Shown here: positions 44,132 through 54,200 of the stretch, piece after piece
How the letters are laid out: the number at the start of each line of letters is the position of its first letter
Position numbering within the stretch: the first letter of the stretch is position 1
NCBI GenBank assembly: GCA_000466585.1
Contig: KE993462.1
Coordinates: 135,358-199,357, forward strand
Reading direction: 5' to 3'
DNA: 64,000 nt
From: Clostridiales bacterium oral taxon 876 str. F0540
GTDB taxonomy: Bacteria; Bacillota; Clostridia; Clostridiales; Clostridiaceae
Made by a program: the position numbers and the translations under genes
The notes under the pieces: generated by a model
Databases searched by the model: none
The model's input: the letters and a program-made list of their open reading frames with translations, nothing else
Told to the model about the DNA's origin: nothing

Positions 44132-44159
44132 ACCCATTTTTGATTATTATCATACAATA
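44132..44159 (+). promoter_or_regulatory. Candidate sigma-K promoter of yabG
   Basis: AC (44132-44133), 17 bp, then CATACAATA (44151-44159), a full match to AC-N16/17-CATAnnnTA. In Bacillus subtilis yabG is a sigma-K gene, so the prediction agrees with known regulation. The start codon is 33 bp downstream. Confidence 0.6.
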
Positions 44160-44191
44160 TATTATGAAACTATGGAGTTGGAGATGAGAAA

Positions 44192-45052
44192 ATGAATGTA
44201 GGCGATACTGTCGTTCGAAAATCTTATGGCAAAGATATCACCTTTAAAATAATTGATATAAAAGAAACAGACAGCGGAACAATTTATACCTTAAAGGGTA
44301 TAAGTCTCAGAGTTATTGCAGATGCTCCAGTTGAAGATTTGGAGGAAGTTGTTGAAAATTCTTTAGGTGAAAAAGAAAAAATTTTAAATAGAAAAGTAAA
44401 TACCTCCATAAAGAACATAATGCTTAGTAGAATAGATATTAGCAAGGCTTATAGAAGTCCTAAAATAACTGTAAACAAGGAGCTTACATTTGGAAGGCCG
44501 GGAAAAATCCTACATGTAGATGGCGATGCGGAGTATCTTGAAGTATGCCTTAAAGTATACAAAAAACTTGAGCTTGATGTAGTTGGTAAGGTTGTCGCTG
44601 AGAAAGATCAGCCTGTTGAGGTGCCAAATCTTGTAAAGCAAATGAAGCCTGACATAGTAGTAATAACAGGGCATGATGCAATAACAAAAGGTACAAAAGA
44701 TTATACAGATATAAATAATTATAGAAATTCAAAATTTTTTGTGGATACGGTTAGTGAGTTGAGAAATTATGAACCTAATTATGATGACTTGGTGATTTTT
44801 GCCGGAGCATGCCAAAGCCATTATGAGGCAATACTCGATGCTGGTGCTAATTATGCATCAAGTCCAAGCAGAGTACTTATACATTGCCTTGATCCTGTTT
44901 TTGTATGTGAAAAAATTGCATACACAAATATAGAAAAGGTAGTATCAATTCAAGAAGCTTTAGAAAATACTATTACAGGAACAAAAGGAATAGGTGGGCT
45001 TCAAACAAGGGGCAAATATAGAGAAGGCTTTCCCAAATCCTCATATGCTTAA
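44192..45052 (+). CDS. yabG: Sporulation-specific protease YabG
   Basis: A 286-residue protein matching YabG, the mother-cell protease that trims coat proteins such as SpoIVA and SafA and, in Clostridioides difficile, germination factors. It shows the N-terminal GDTVVRKSYGKDITFKI, VLHVDGD-like ILHVDGDAEYLEVC, VVITGHDA, FAGACQSHYEAILDAGANYA and the C-terminal GLQTRGKYREGFP. These blocks are conserved across Firmicutes. RBS TTGGAGATGAG. It is followed by a long terminator and veg, the order found in many clostridia. Confidence 0.95.
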   Translation: MNVGDTVVRKSYGKDITFKIIDIKETDSGTIYTLKGISLRVIADAPVEDLEEVVENSLGEKEKILNRKVNTSIKNIMLSRIDISKAYRSPKITVNKELTFGRPGKILHVDGDAEYLEVCLKVYKKLELDVVGKVVAEKDQPVEVPNLVKQMKPDIVVITGHDAITKGTKDYTDINNYRNSKFFVDTVSELRNYEPNYDDLVIFAGACQSHYEAILDAGANYASSPSRVLIHCLDPVFVCEKIAYTNIEKVVSIQEALENTITGTKGIGGLQTRGKYREGFPKSSYA

Positions 45053-45135
45053 AGTTGATGAAAAATTCTGCATATATATAGATATTAAGGGAACAATAAT
45101 ATTGTACTTATGGAATATGTTTTAGTAAATATTAT

Positions 45136-45210
45136 CTTCAAGTCATAAGTACGGATGTATATCTTAAGAATAATTAGATATATATCCTATGACTTGAAGT
45201 TTTTGTTTTG
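45136..45210 (+). terminator. Long terminator after yabG
   Basis: CTTCAAGTCATA pairs with TATGACTTGAAG, enclosing a TATATCT/AGATATA helix, followed by TTTTTGTTTTG. Confidence 0.85.
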
Positions 45211-45227
45211 TTTACAAAAAATTAATA

Positions 45228-45257
45228 TTGACAAAACACTTTGTTAACTGATAAAAT
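45228..45257 (+). promoter_or_regulatory. Upstream promoter of veg
   Basis: TTGACA (45228-45233), 18 bp, TAAAAT (45252-45257). Confidence 0.5.
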
Positions 45258-45268
45258 AATTAGTTTGT

Positions 45269-45297
45269 TTGACAGTTAATACGTTATGAGGTATAAT
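45269..45297 (+). promoter_or_regulatory. Consensus sigma-A promoter of veg
   Basis: TTGACA (45269-45274), 17 bp, TATAAT (45292-45297): both hexamers are perfect. This matches the well-known very strong veg promoter of Bacillus. Transcription should start near 45304. Confidence 0.85.
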
Positions 45298-45323
45298 TAC
45301 AATGTAGAAAGAGGGTGTTTAAT

Positions 45324-45560
45324 GTGGAAAAAAGAAATGTGCTTGCTACAATAAGAAGGGACATTGAAGACCATGTTGGAGAAAAAGTTACCTTAAAGGC
45401 TAATGGCGGAAGGAGAAAGGTACTTGTAAATAAAGGGATTATAGAAAAAACCTATCCTAACATATTCGTCATTAGATTAGATCAGGACACCCAAAGGACA
45501 GTGACATACAGTTATTCAGATGTTTTAACAAAAACAGTTCAGATAGTCTTCGTAGGATAA
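45324..45560 (+). CDS. veg: Veg family protein
   Basis: A 78-residue protein containing the Veg core IRRDIEDHVGEKVTLKANGG and KTYPNIFVIRLDQDTQRTVTYSYSD, an SH3-like small barrel. In Bacillus Veg promotes biofilm matrix expression and influences spore outgrowth; its role in clostridia is not known. GTG 45324 is chosen with GAGGGTG upstream; an in-frame GTG at 45315 lies within that RBS. It has tandem strong promoters and ends at its own terminator. Confidence 0.93.
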   Translation: MEKRNVLATIRRDIEDHVGEKVTLKANGGRRKVLVNKGIIEKTYPNIFVIRLDQDTQRTVTYSYSDVLTKTVQIVFVG

Positions 45561-45595
45561 GCGGTGCTAGTTTACTAGTATCGCTTTAATTATAT
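45561..45595 (+). terminator. Terminator after veg
   Basis: GCGGTGCTAG pairs with CTAGTATCGC (two G-T pairs) around TTTA, followed by TTTAATTATAT. It starts right after the stop codon. Confidence 0.75.
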
Positions 45596-45610
45596 ATGAT
45601 AAAAATTACA

Positions 45611-45698
45611 ATAAAAAAGAAAGATGGTGGGTTCCATCTTTCAACTATGGTATAAAAGGGTATTGAGAATTTATGAGAGGTTATATGGTCAATAACCA
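45611..45698 (-). ncRNA. Candidate small RNA on the minus strand (about 88 nt)
   Basis: A good minus-strand promoter, a hairpin and a terminator are lined up. The transcript predicted to start near 45698 contains GGTTAT/ATAACC and then GAAAGATGG/CCATCTTTC (45642-45619), followed by TTTTTTAT. No start codon with an RBS lies inside, so it is probably non-coding. The target is unknown. It points towards the 3' end of veg. Confidence 0.55.
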
Positions 45699-45704
45699 AG
45701 TTCT

Positions 45705-45733
45705 ATATTAAGCCAAAATGGACAAAATGTCAA
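45705..45733 (-). promoter_or_regulatory. Minus-strand sigma-A promoter of the candidate small RNA
   Basis: Read on the minus strand: TTGACA (45733-45728), 17 bp, TAATAT (45710-45705). The -35 is perfect and the -10 differs from consensus at two positions. Confidence 0.6.
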
Positions 45734-45804
45734 CAAGTTTGTCTATGAAAAGACAGGAAAAATAAAAATATGTCGAATGTTAAAAAGATTGTAAGTTAAA
45801 TAGA

Positions 45805-45985
45805 TATAGGTTTGGAGCAAAGAACTTAGAGACTAACCTACAAAATAACATTTTGCTTTATGCCGCTAAGCGCATGTTCTAAGGGTTGCAATGCTGAAAA
45901 ACCAAGAGTTACTATAAGCTCGCTCGGGCCTCTTGGACCTTTATAACTGCAGGTTCGTGACTCAAACCTTATGCTCCAACTTATG
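45805..45985. ncRNA. Candidate structured RNA between veg and the SPOCS gene
   Basis: About 175 bases of relatively GC-rich sequence closed by an 8-bp helix, TTGGAGCA (45812-45819) with TGCTCCAA (45972-45979). Inside, CCAAGAG (45902-45908) pairs with CTCTTGG (45930-45936), and TTATAAC (45941-45947) can pair with GTTA(C)TATAA (45908-45917), giving a pseudoknot. CTTAG/CTAAG and AACC/GGTT pairings on the left side also cross. No coding frame is convincing. The strand is not certain: the plus strand would lead into the SPOCS gene. It may be a known class such as the raiA motif, which I cannot verify. Confidence 0.5.
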
Positions 45986-46080
45986 TTTATAATATTTTTT
46001 AAATTAAAAAAGATTTGTCATATTTCTCACAGGATATCTATATAAATTAATAGTAGGTATTTTATGGGAGGGATAGAATA

Positions 46081-47646
46081 ATGGCTATAGATCTGGTTAA
46101 GGAAAATATAGAATGCGAGCAGCTCTTAGGAGAAAGTTCTGCTGATTCAGTCATTAAAGGGGAATACGTTATACCAGATACTCATCCTGATGTGTATCAA
46201 ATTTTAACTTTAGATGCTAAACCAAGCATTCTAACAAAAGATGTAATGCAGGACAAGATATATTTAGAAGGCCAAATTCAGCTTAATGTGTTGTATTTAG
46301 CTAAGGAAGATGAAACAAGAAGTGGTGTCCACAATGTGGTATATACGGCTAAATTCCAAAATAGTATTGAGCTAAATGGTGTAAATCGCAATATGCCATG
46401 TGAAGCAGAATGCTACATAGAGCACATAGAGCCTGTTGTGATTAATGAAAGAAAGATAGCTGTAGAGGGAATAATAAAACTCAAAGCTGCAGCTTATAAG
46501 GTTTATAACTTTGAAATAGTTAAAGACCTTAGAGGGCTTTCTGATGTTCAAGTACTGAAGAATAATGCTTCAGTAGATAAAATTGTAGGTACTTGTGATG
46601 GTGAAATGGTGGCTAAATCACATATGCAAATTCCTATGGATAAACCTCAGATAGGAACAGTTTTAAAATGTGATGTAAATGTTCATAAGAAAGAAACTAA
46701 GGTTTTAGATGGAAAAGTTCAGGTCTCTGCTTTTGCAAATATCTATATGCTTTACAGAGGTAAAGATACTTCTGATTTATGCTATATAGATAATGATGTT
46801 TTAGTAAATAAGGAACTGGAGATTGAAGGCGTTAGTTCATTTATGGATAGTTTCACTGATTTTAGAGTAGATGATATGATATTTGATATCAAGGAAGATG
46901 ACTTGGGAGAAAATAGAGTGGTTGATGTTGAGGCTCTAATAAGAAGCAATACAAAAGTAATGAATAAGGAACAGATGGATACTATAGAAGATGCATATTC
47001 GCCATCAATGATTATGGATATGGAAAAGAAAAACTATGAGCTTAATGTTATGCATGGCCAAGCAAATAATGAGACTATTGTTAAAGGTAATATTGAAATA
47101 GATCCAGACATGCCTAAGCCGGCTTCGATAATTATGTCTACAGGAAGTGTATGCATAACAGATAAAAAGCTTGTTGAAGACAAAGTAGTTGTTGATGGGT
47201 TATTAAAGGTTGAAGTTCTTTATAAGACAAATGATGAAGATAAATGTGCACATGTAATAAGGGACGAAATACCTTTTACAACCGGTGTTGAAATAGCAGG
47301 TGCTAAGATTGACATGCAGTGTGTAGCTAAGGTTTCTTTAGAAAGTATTGAAGCTGCAATTGAAGCTAATACTATAGGTGTTAAGGCTATAGTAGAGGTT
47401 TATAGCAGAGTCAACTACATGAAGAATAGAGAATTTTTAGTTAATGTTGTTCCTAAAGAAGGTGAAAAACCGGCTAAAAAGGCAAGTATAACAATTTATG
47501 TCGTACAAAAGGATGATACTCTTTGGAAGATAGCTAAGAGATATCATACTACAGTTGATACCTTAGTTCAGATTAATGAGCTTGATGGCATCGATGCCGT
47601 TAATGCAGGTGAGAAGCTTATAATACCCGGAAGAGCATTAATTTAA
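46081..47646 (+). CDS. SPOCS (DUF3794) and LysM domain protein
   Basis: A 521-residue cytosolic or spore-coat protein. Three SPOCS/DUF3794 repeats are visible, with conserved ELLGESSADSVIKGEYVIPD near the N-terminus, and GEMVAKSHMQIPMDKPQIGT and VMHGQANNETIVKGNIEID starting later repeats. A C-terminal LysM (about 470-518, YVVQKDDTLWKIAKRYHTTV) binds peptidoglycan. The family is found in sporulating clostridia beside yabG and veg and is expected in the spore cortex/coat layer. RBS GGGAGGGAT. The gene normally next to it, ispE, is not here. Confidence 0.92.
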   Translation: MAIDLVKENIECEQLLGESSADSVIKGEYVIPDTHPDVYQILTLDAKPSILTKDVMQDKIYLEGQIQLNVLYLAKEDETRSGVHNVVYTAKFQNSIELNGVNRNMPCEAECYIEHIEPVVINERKIAVEGIIKLKAAAYKVYNFEIVKDLRGLSDVQVLKNNASVDKIVGTCDGEMVAKSHMQIPMDKPQIGTVLKCDVNVHKKETKVLDGKVQVSAFANIYMLYRGKDTSDLCYIDNDVLVNKELEIEGVSSFMDSFTDFRVDDMIFDIKEDDLGENRVVDVEALIRSNTKVMNKEQMDTIEDAYSPSMIMDMEKKNYELNVMHGQANNETIVKGNIEIDPDMPKPASIIMSTGSVCITDKKLVEDKVVVDGLLKVEVLYKTNDEDKCAHVIRDEIPFTTGVEIAGAKIDMQCVAKVSLESIEAAIEANTIGVKAIVEVYSRVNYMKNREFLVNVVPKEGEKPAKKASITIYVVQKDDTLWKIAKRYHTTVDTLVQINELDGIDAVNAGEKLIIPGRALI

Positions 47647-47665
47647 ATAAAGTTTATTTAAATAC

Positions 47666-47712
47666 ACCTTATTTGATATAATATATATCAAATAAGGTTG
47701 TTTTTATTTTGC
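47666..47712 (+). terminator. Terminator after the SPOCS/LysM gene
   Basis: ACCTTATTTGATATA pairs with TATATCAAATAAGGT, followed by TGTTTTTATTTTG. Confidence 0.85.
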
Positions 47713-47795
47713 ACAAGTCAAAGTACCTAAGGAGTTTTTAAGGATATGCCTAAAGAAATCACTATGCATGTTGCTTTGGCGAAAGGGGAAGAATT

Positions 47796-50700
47796 ATGAG
47801 CTTACAATTTATATTTGGTCGTTCAGGCAGCGGAAAAAGTACTTATTGCCTTGAAGATATAAAAGATAAATTATCGAGAAAAGAATATTTAGATAAAAAA
47901 TTGATTTACCTTGTTCCAGAACAATTTACTTTCCAAGCTGACAGAAATCTTGTAGAGGTAATCGGAGAAAAGGGAATACATAGAGTTCAGGTTTTAAGTT
48001 TTACTAGAATGGCTTATGTGGTTTTTAATGAGGTGGGAGGAATTACAAAACTTCATATGAATTCTGCAGGAAGGAATATGCTTTTGTATAAAATAATTGA
48101 GGAAGTAAAAGAAAAATTAACTGCATTTAACAGAGCTTCAAAGCAAGCAGGATTTATAAATATAATGTCAGATATAATTACTGAGTTAAAAAGATACGAT
48201 ATTCCTCCAGAACTTTTAAATAAAGTTACCGGGGATTTGCAGGAGAATGATCCTTTAAAAGAAAAGCTTGAAGATATTAATTTGATTTTTCGAAGGTTTG
48301 AGGAGTTTCTCCATGAGAAATATATAGATAATGAAGATCAGCTAGCAATGCTTGTAGAAAAATTGGATATATGCAATCTATTTAATGAAGCTTATATATG
48401 GATTGATGAGTTTTCAACCTTTACTCCTATTCAATACAATATTATTGAAAAGTTATTAAAAAAGACAGATAAGATTAATATAACCTTAACTACTGACTGT
48501 TTAACTGACGGCAAAGATGTTGATAATACAGATGTGTTTGCAGCTATAAAAAACACTGAAACAAAATTGCTAAAACTTATTCAGAATAATAATATAGCCT
48601 ATGAAAAGCCAATTTGTTTAAATGATGATATGATTTACAGATTCAGAGAAAGTAAAGAGCTTAATCATTTAGAAAGATACTATTTTAGTTTTCCTTATGA
48701 AATTTATAAAGATAATACCAAGGATTTGAAAATGTTTAGGGCTCTAAACATGTATAGTGAAATACAAAGCACTGCAAGAGATATAATAGGGCTGTGCAGG
48801 GACAAAGATTTGAGATTTAAAGATATAGCTGTTGTTACAAGAAATCTCCAAGGTTATGAAAAACTCATTCAAGCTATTTTTACAGAATATAATATTCCTT
48901 ATTTTTTAGATAAGAGAAGAGACATCAATAGCAATCCTCTTATAATACTTTTAAATTCAGTTATAGATATATTCACTAAGAATTGGTCCTATGAGGCAGT
49001 TTTTCGATATCTTAAGACAGGGCTTACTGATATTGAAAGAGAGGAAATAGATATTATAGAAAATTATGTTCTTTCAAATGGCATAAGAGGCAGAAGGTGG
49101 ATGGAGGAGCATTGGAGGTATACAATTAATTATAGATATGATGACTCTTCAGATGAAGAGGAGATGCTTGAAAATATAAATAATATAAAGATAAAAATTA
49201 CAACGCCACTTTTTACTTTGCAGGAAAGAATAAAGGGAAAAAACAGTGTAAGAAATATATCAGAAGCCTTATATGAATTCTTAGTAGAAATTAAAGCTTA
49301 TGAAAGAGTTGAATATTGGGTAGAAGGTTTTAAAAAAGAAAAGGAACTTGATAAGGCTAATGAATATAGTCAGGTATGGAATTTGGTGATTGAGCTTCTG
49401 GATCAATTGGTTGAAGTGCTTGGAGATGAAGAGGTAAAACTTGAGGAATTTGTAAAAATACTATCGACCGGTATAAATGAATATGATATAGGCGTTATTC
49501 CTGCGGCATTAGATCAAGTTCTTATTGGAGACATTGAACGTGTTAAAAGTCATGAGGTTTCTGCAATATTTCTAATTGGAGTAAATGATAAAGTGTTTCC
49601 TAAAGCCTCGGATGAAGAAGGAATACTTAATGACAGAGACAGAGAGTATCTAAAGGATTTAGGTATTGAACTTGCTGCAGATACAAAATCTCAGGCTTTT
49701 GAAGAACAGTTCTTAATTTACAGAAGCTTAAGCATGGCTGGAAAGTTTTTGAGAATAAGCTATCCAATTGCTGATGTTGAAGGAAGAAGCATGAGACCAT
49801 CTATAATAGTTTCAAAGATAAAAAAGATTTTTCCTCAAATTACTGAAGAAAGCGATATTATAAAAAATGATACTGACGAAGAAAGCTTGCTGCAGATTTC
49901 AGGCGAGTATTCTTCTTTTAATGAAATCATTTCAGCTTTGAGAGGAGAAGCGGAGGGCAAAGAGCCAAGTGCTGTATGGTGGGATGCTTATAGATGGTAT
50001 ATGGATAAGCCTAAATGGAGGGAGAGATGCAGAAGAGCTTTTGCGGGACTTTCCTACACAAATCAGGTTCAAAAGGTAAATTCTTCAAAGATAAAAAAGC
50101 TATACGGAACGCCTCTTCAATTTAGTGTATCAAGACTTGAAAGATATGCCAGCTGCCCTTTCGCATACTATGTTCAGTACGGTTTGAAGGCGAAGGATAG
50201 AAAGGTTTATGAGTTCAGTATGCCGGACTTAGGTACTTTTGTTCATGAAGTGCTTGATGAATTTTCCGAGGTTTTGGAAAAGGAAAAAGTTGGTTTTAGA
50301 GAAGTTGAGGATAGATTTGTAAGCGAAGCAATTTCAATGATTGTTGATGAGAAAGTTGAAGAGAAAACAGGATTTATACTAAACAGTTCTCCAAGATATA
50401 AATTTATGGCAAGAAGACTTAAAAAGATATTAACTAGGTCAGTAGATATTATTTCAGAACAAATTAAAAGAAGCAGCTTTAATCCCACAGAGCATGAAGT
50501 TGATTTTGGAAGTAAAGGAAAGTATCCTCCTATAACTATAAAGCTTCCATCAGGAGAACAAATTGAGCTTATGGGAAGAATAGACAGAGTGGATGAGCTG
50601 GAAACAGAAGAAGGAACCTTTATTAGAATAATAGATTACAAATCAGGAAACAAGGGCTTTAAACTTTCTGATGTATATTATGGCCTTCAGCTTCAGCTTT

Positions 50701-51248
50701 TGGTTTATTTAGATGCAATACTTTCTAATAAAGAAAAATATACGGAAAAAGGCATCTTCCCAGGAGCTGTGCTTTACTTTAGAGTAGAAGATCCAATGAT
50801 AAGCAGCGAAAAGGAACTTTCTTCAGACAAGATAGAAGAAAAAATATTAAAGGAATTAAAGATGAGAGGACTCCTTTTAAAAGATATTAAAGTAATTAGA
50901 GAGATGGATAAGGAACTTGAAAATGGATATTCACTAATAATTCCTGCACAGCTGTTAAAGGGAGGAGAAATAGGTGAGAAAACTTCAGGTGCAACTCTAG
51001 AACAGTTCGAAACTTTGAGAAAATATGTGAGAAAAATTGTTGTAGACTTATGCGAGGAAATGCTTAACGGAAATATAAGTATTAAACCCTACAAGAAAAA
51101 AAAGAATACTCCATGTGAATATTGTAATTTTGCTAGCATATGCCAGTTTGATGCTAGTATTTCTGATAATAAGTATAAGATTATAAACGAAAAAAGTAAT
51201 GATGAAGTATGGGAACTAATGAGAAAAGAAGTAGATGAGGTGAAATAG
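47796..51248 (+). CDS. addB: Helicase-exonuclease AddAB, subunit AddB
   Basis: A 1150-residue protein, the usual length for AddB. With AddA it resects double-strand breaks to Chi-type sites for RecA repair. The N-terminal Walker A is FGRSGSGKSTYCLEDI (residues 6-21). The C-terminal nuclease has IRIIDYKSGNKGF and LQLLVYLDAIL. Four cysteines for the 4Fe-4S cluster are CPFAYYV in the middle and CEYCNFASIC at the end. RBS GAAAGGGGAAG. It ends one base before addA, so the two are coupled. Confidence 0.97.
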   Translation: MSLQFIFGRSGSGKSTYCLEDIKDKLSRKEYLDKKLIYLVPEQFTFQADRNLVEVIGEKGIHRVQVLSFTRMAYVVFNEVGGITKLHMNSAGRNMLLYKIIEEVKEKLTAFNRASKQAGFINIMSDIITELKRYDIPPELLNKVTGDLQENDPLKEKLEDINLIFRRFEEFLHEKYIDNEDQLAMLVEKLDICNLFNEAYIWIDEFSTFTPIQYNIIEKLLKKTDKINITLTTDCLTDGKDVDNTDVFAAIKNTETKLLKLIQNNNIAYEKPICLNDDMIYRFRESKELNHLERYYFSFPYEIYKDNTKDLKMFRALNMYSEIQSTARDIIGLCRDKDLRFKDIAVVTRNLQGYEKLIQAIFTEYNIPYFLDKRRDINSNPLIILLNSVIDIFTKNWSYEAVFRYLKTGLTDIEREEIDIIENYVLSNGIRGRRWMEEHWRYTINYRYDDSSDEEEMLENINNIKIKITTPLFTLQERIKGKNSVRNISEALYEFLVEIKAYERVEYWVEGFKKEKELDKANEYSQVWNLVIELLDQLVEVLGDEEVKLEEFVKILSTGINEYDIGVIPAALDQVLIGDIERVKSHEVSAIFLIGVNDKVFPKASDEEGILNDRDREYLKDLGIELAADTKSQAFEEQFLIYRSLSMAGKFLRISYPIADVEGRSMRPSIIVSKIKKIFPQITEESDIIKNDTDEESLLQISGEYSSFNEIISALRGEAEGKEPSAVWWDAYRWYMDKPKWRERCRRAFAGLSYTNQVQKVNSSKIKKLYGTPLQFSVSRLERYASCPFAYYVQYGLKAKDRKVYEFSMPDLGTFVHEVLDEFSEVLEKEKVGFREVEDRFVSEAISMIVDEKVEEKTGFILNSSPRYKFMARRLKKILTRSVDIISEQIKRSSFNPTEHEVDFGSKGKYPPITIKLPSGEQIELMGRIDRVDELETEEGTFIRIIDYKSGNKGFKLSDVYYGLQLQLLVYLDAILSNKEKYTEKGIFPGAVLYFRVEDPMISSEKELSSDKIEEKILKELKMRGLLLKDIKVIREMDKELENGYSLIIPAQLLKGGEIGEKTSGATLEQFETLRKYVRKIVVDLCEEMLNGNISIKPYKKKKNTPCEYCNFASICQFDASISDNKYKIINEKSNDEVWELMRKEVDEVK

Positions 51249-54200
51249 TTGGGAGACGCAAAATGGACTAAGGAACAGGAGCTTGCTATAAAAACAAGGC
51301 ATTGCAATCTTTTGGTAGCAGCTGCTGCCGGTTCGGGAAAAACTGCCGTGCTGGTTGAGAGAATAATAAGGATAATTACAAATACGGATACCCCTATTGA
51401 TATTGATAAACTTCTTGTAGTTACCTTTACAAATGCAGCGGCTGCAGAAATGAGAGAAAGAATAGGTGATGCAATTTCTAAGGCTTTAGATAAAAATCCA
51501 GAATCAAGGGTGCTGCAAAAACAGCTTACTCTGCTAAATAATGCCAGTATTACTACTATGCACTCCTTTTGCCTTCAAGTAATACGAAATAATTTTCATC
51601 GCATAGATCTTGATCCAAACTTTAGAATTGCAGATAGTACAGAAGAAACACTGCTAAGAGGAGAGACCCTTCAGGAACTTTTTGAAGAAAAATATGCTGA
51701 GAGTGAAGACGCTGATAATGGCTTTTTAACTTTAGTAGAAAGTTATGGCGGAGGTCGGGATGATTTAAAGCTTCAAGAAATAGTGATGAATCTTTATGGT
51801 TTTGTTATGAGTGGACCTTGGCCTGAAAAGTGGGTTCATGAGATGACAGGGGCTTTTAATGTTGATGAAACATTTGATTTTGGAAGCTCAATGTGGGGAA
51901 ATGTTCTGATATCCAGTATAAAAGTAGAGATTCTAGGTATAAAAGGTGTTGTTGAAAAGACTATTGTTTTGATAAAGGACGCCAAAGGACTTGAACCTTA
52001 TCTTAGTACATTGATGGAGGATTTAGAACTAATTAATAATCTTTATAAGCTTTGCGACAGCAGCTGGAATAACTTGTACGAAGGATTTATAAATTATAAA
52101 TTTGTCAGAATAGGAAGTCTAAATAAGAAAGCTGAATACGATAAGGAACTTTCTGAAAAAGTGAAGAATATACGTGATAACACTATTAAAAAGAAGCTTA
52201 ATAAACTAAGAGATGATATATTCAGATTCAGTCCTATGGAAATACAGGAAAGCTTAGAAAAGCTTTATCCTATGATGAAATGTCTTGGGGAGCTTGTATT
52301 ACAATTTGATGAGCACTATAAAGCTAAAAAAAGAGAGAGGGGATTATTAGATTTTGGTGATCTTGAGCATTTGGCTTTAAGCATATTAACCGTTCAAGAC
52401 GAGGACGGAAATGTAACTCCTTCTGAAACAGCCTTAGAGCTTAGAAATCATTTCGATGAAGTACTGGTTGATGAGTATCAGGACAGCAATAATGTTCAGG
52501 AAGTTATTATTAATATGGTTTCAAAAAAGCTTACAGATACGCCAAATGTTTTTATGGTCGGAGACATAAAGCAAAGTATTTATAGATTTAGACAGGCTGA
52601 GCCGGGGTTATTCCTTGATAAGTATGAAAATTATTCAATAAAAGAAGGTTCCTTAGACAGAGTAATAACTCTTTATAAAAATTTTAGAAGCCGTGAGGAA
52701 GTTATAAACGGGGTCAACTATATTTTCAAAACAATAATGTCAAAAGCCGTTGGAGAACTCGAATATACGGAAGAGGAAGCCTTAAATCTCGGAGCTGATT
52801 TTAAGCCGTTAGAGGAGGATAACTCTATAGCAGGGGGCCCAATAGAGTTTCATATTATCGAAAAAGTAAGCAGTTCGGAGGAACAAAGTTTTGATGAGGA
52901 AGAAGAAGTAACAGAAAATGAAGAGTCTAGTGAAGAAGAGGAAATGGATGATATACAGCTAGAGGCAAGGGTTGTTGCAAGAAGAATCAAAGAGTTAATG
53001 AGTGATAATGAAGGGAAAATCTTTAAGGTATATGATAAAACAATTGATAAATACAGACCAGTACAGTATAAAGATATTGTAATTCTTATGCGTGCTACAA
53101 AAAGCTATGCTCCTGTTTTTGTTGATGAGCTTTTGAATCAGGGGATACCTGTATATGCTGATACCGGAACAGGATATTTTGATACTATAGAAATAAGAAC
53201 TATGATGTCTATGCTTCAAACAATAGATAATCCTCTTCAGGATATCCCATTAGTTGCTGTGCTAAGATCACCTATATTTGATTTTACTCCGGAGGAGCTA
53301 ATAGATATTCGACTTGGAGCTGAAAAAGTACCCTTTTACATGGCATTAAAAAAGTACATTGAGGACGTAACCGAAGGTACAAATGATGCTTTAAAAAAGA
53401 AAGTAGAGGACTTTATTGATACTTTAGAAATGTGGAGGGAAAAAGCTCTTCATATTCCTATAGATGAACTTATTTGGTATCTATTTACTTCTACCGGATA
53501 TTATGGCTATGCCGGGGCAATGCCTGGGGGAATACAAAGGCAGGCAAATTTAAGAATACTTTTTGAGAGGGCAAGACAATTCGAACAAACAAGTTATAGA
53601 GGACTATTTAATTTTGTGAATTTTATAAACAAATTAAGAACCAGCAGCGGTGATATGGGAAGTGCTAAAGTTCTTGGCGAGAACGAGGATGTTGTTAGAA
53701 TTATGAGTATTCATAAGAGCAAGGGATTAGAATTTCCTGTAGTCATTTTGGCTTCCTGCGGAAAGAACTTCAATCTTATGGATATTAATAAAACTATTTT
53801 GTTTCATCAGGATTTGGGAATTGGACCGGATTATGTAGATACAGATAGAAGAATAACATATCCAACAATAATTAAACTTGCTCTAAAAAGAAAAATTAAG
53901 CTTGAAACCCTGTCTGAAGAAATGAGGATTCTTTACGTAGCATTCACAAGAGCTAAAGAAAAGCTAATCATAACAGGAACTGTTAGAAACATTAGAGCTA
54001 CATGCTTAAAATGGTGGAGCGGTATAGAAACAGACAATGAGAAAGTACCTGAATATACAGTTTTGAATTATAAAACTTATATGGACTGGATAGGAACTTC
54101 GGTTATAAAGCATATAGACGGAAGTGTTTTACGGAAATATGCAGAAGTTGAATCCTATAATACAGGTAAATTAAATGAAGATAATTCACATTGGAACATA

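Noticed and set aside
44550..44732. A minus-strand frame rich in Tyr and Leu repeats inside yabG
   Set aside because: It is the complement of yabG codons, with no start context.
45805..45985. Identification of the structured RNA as 6S, SRP or tmRNA
   Set aside because: It is not a single long hairpin with a central bubble (6S), lacks the SRP Alu/S-domain motif, and is too short with no tag reading frame for tmRNA.
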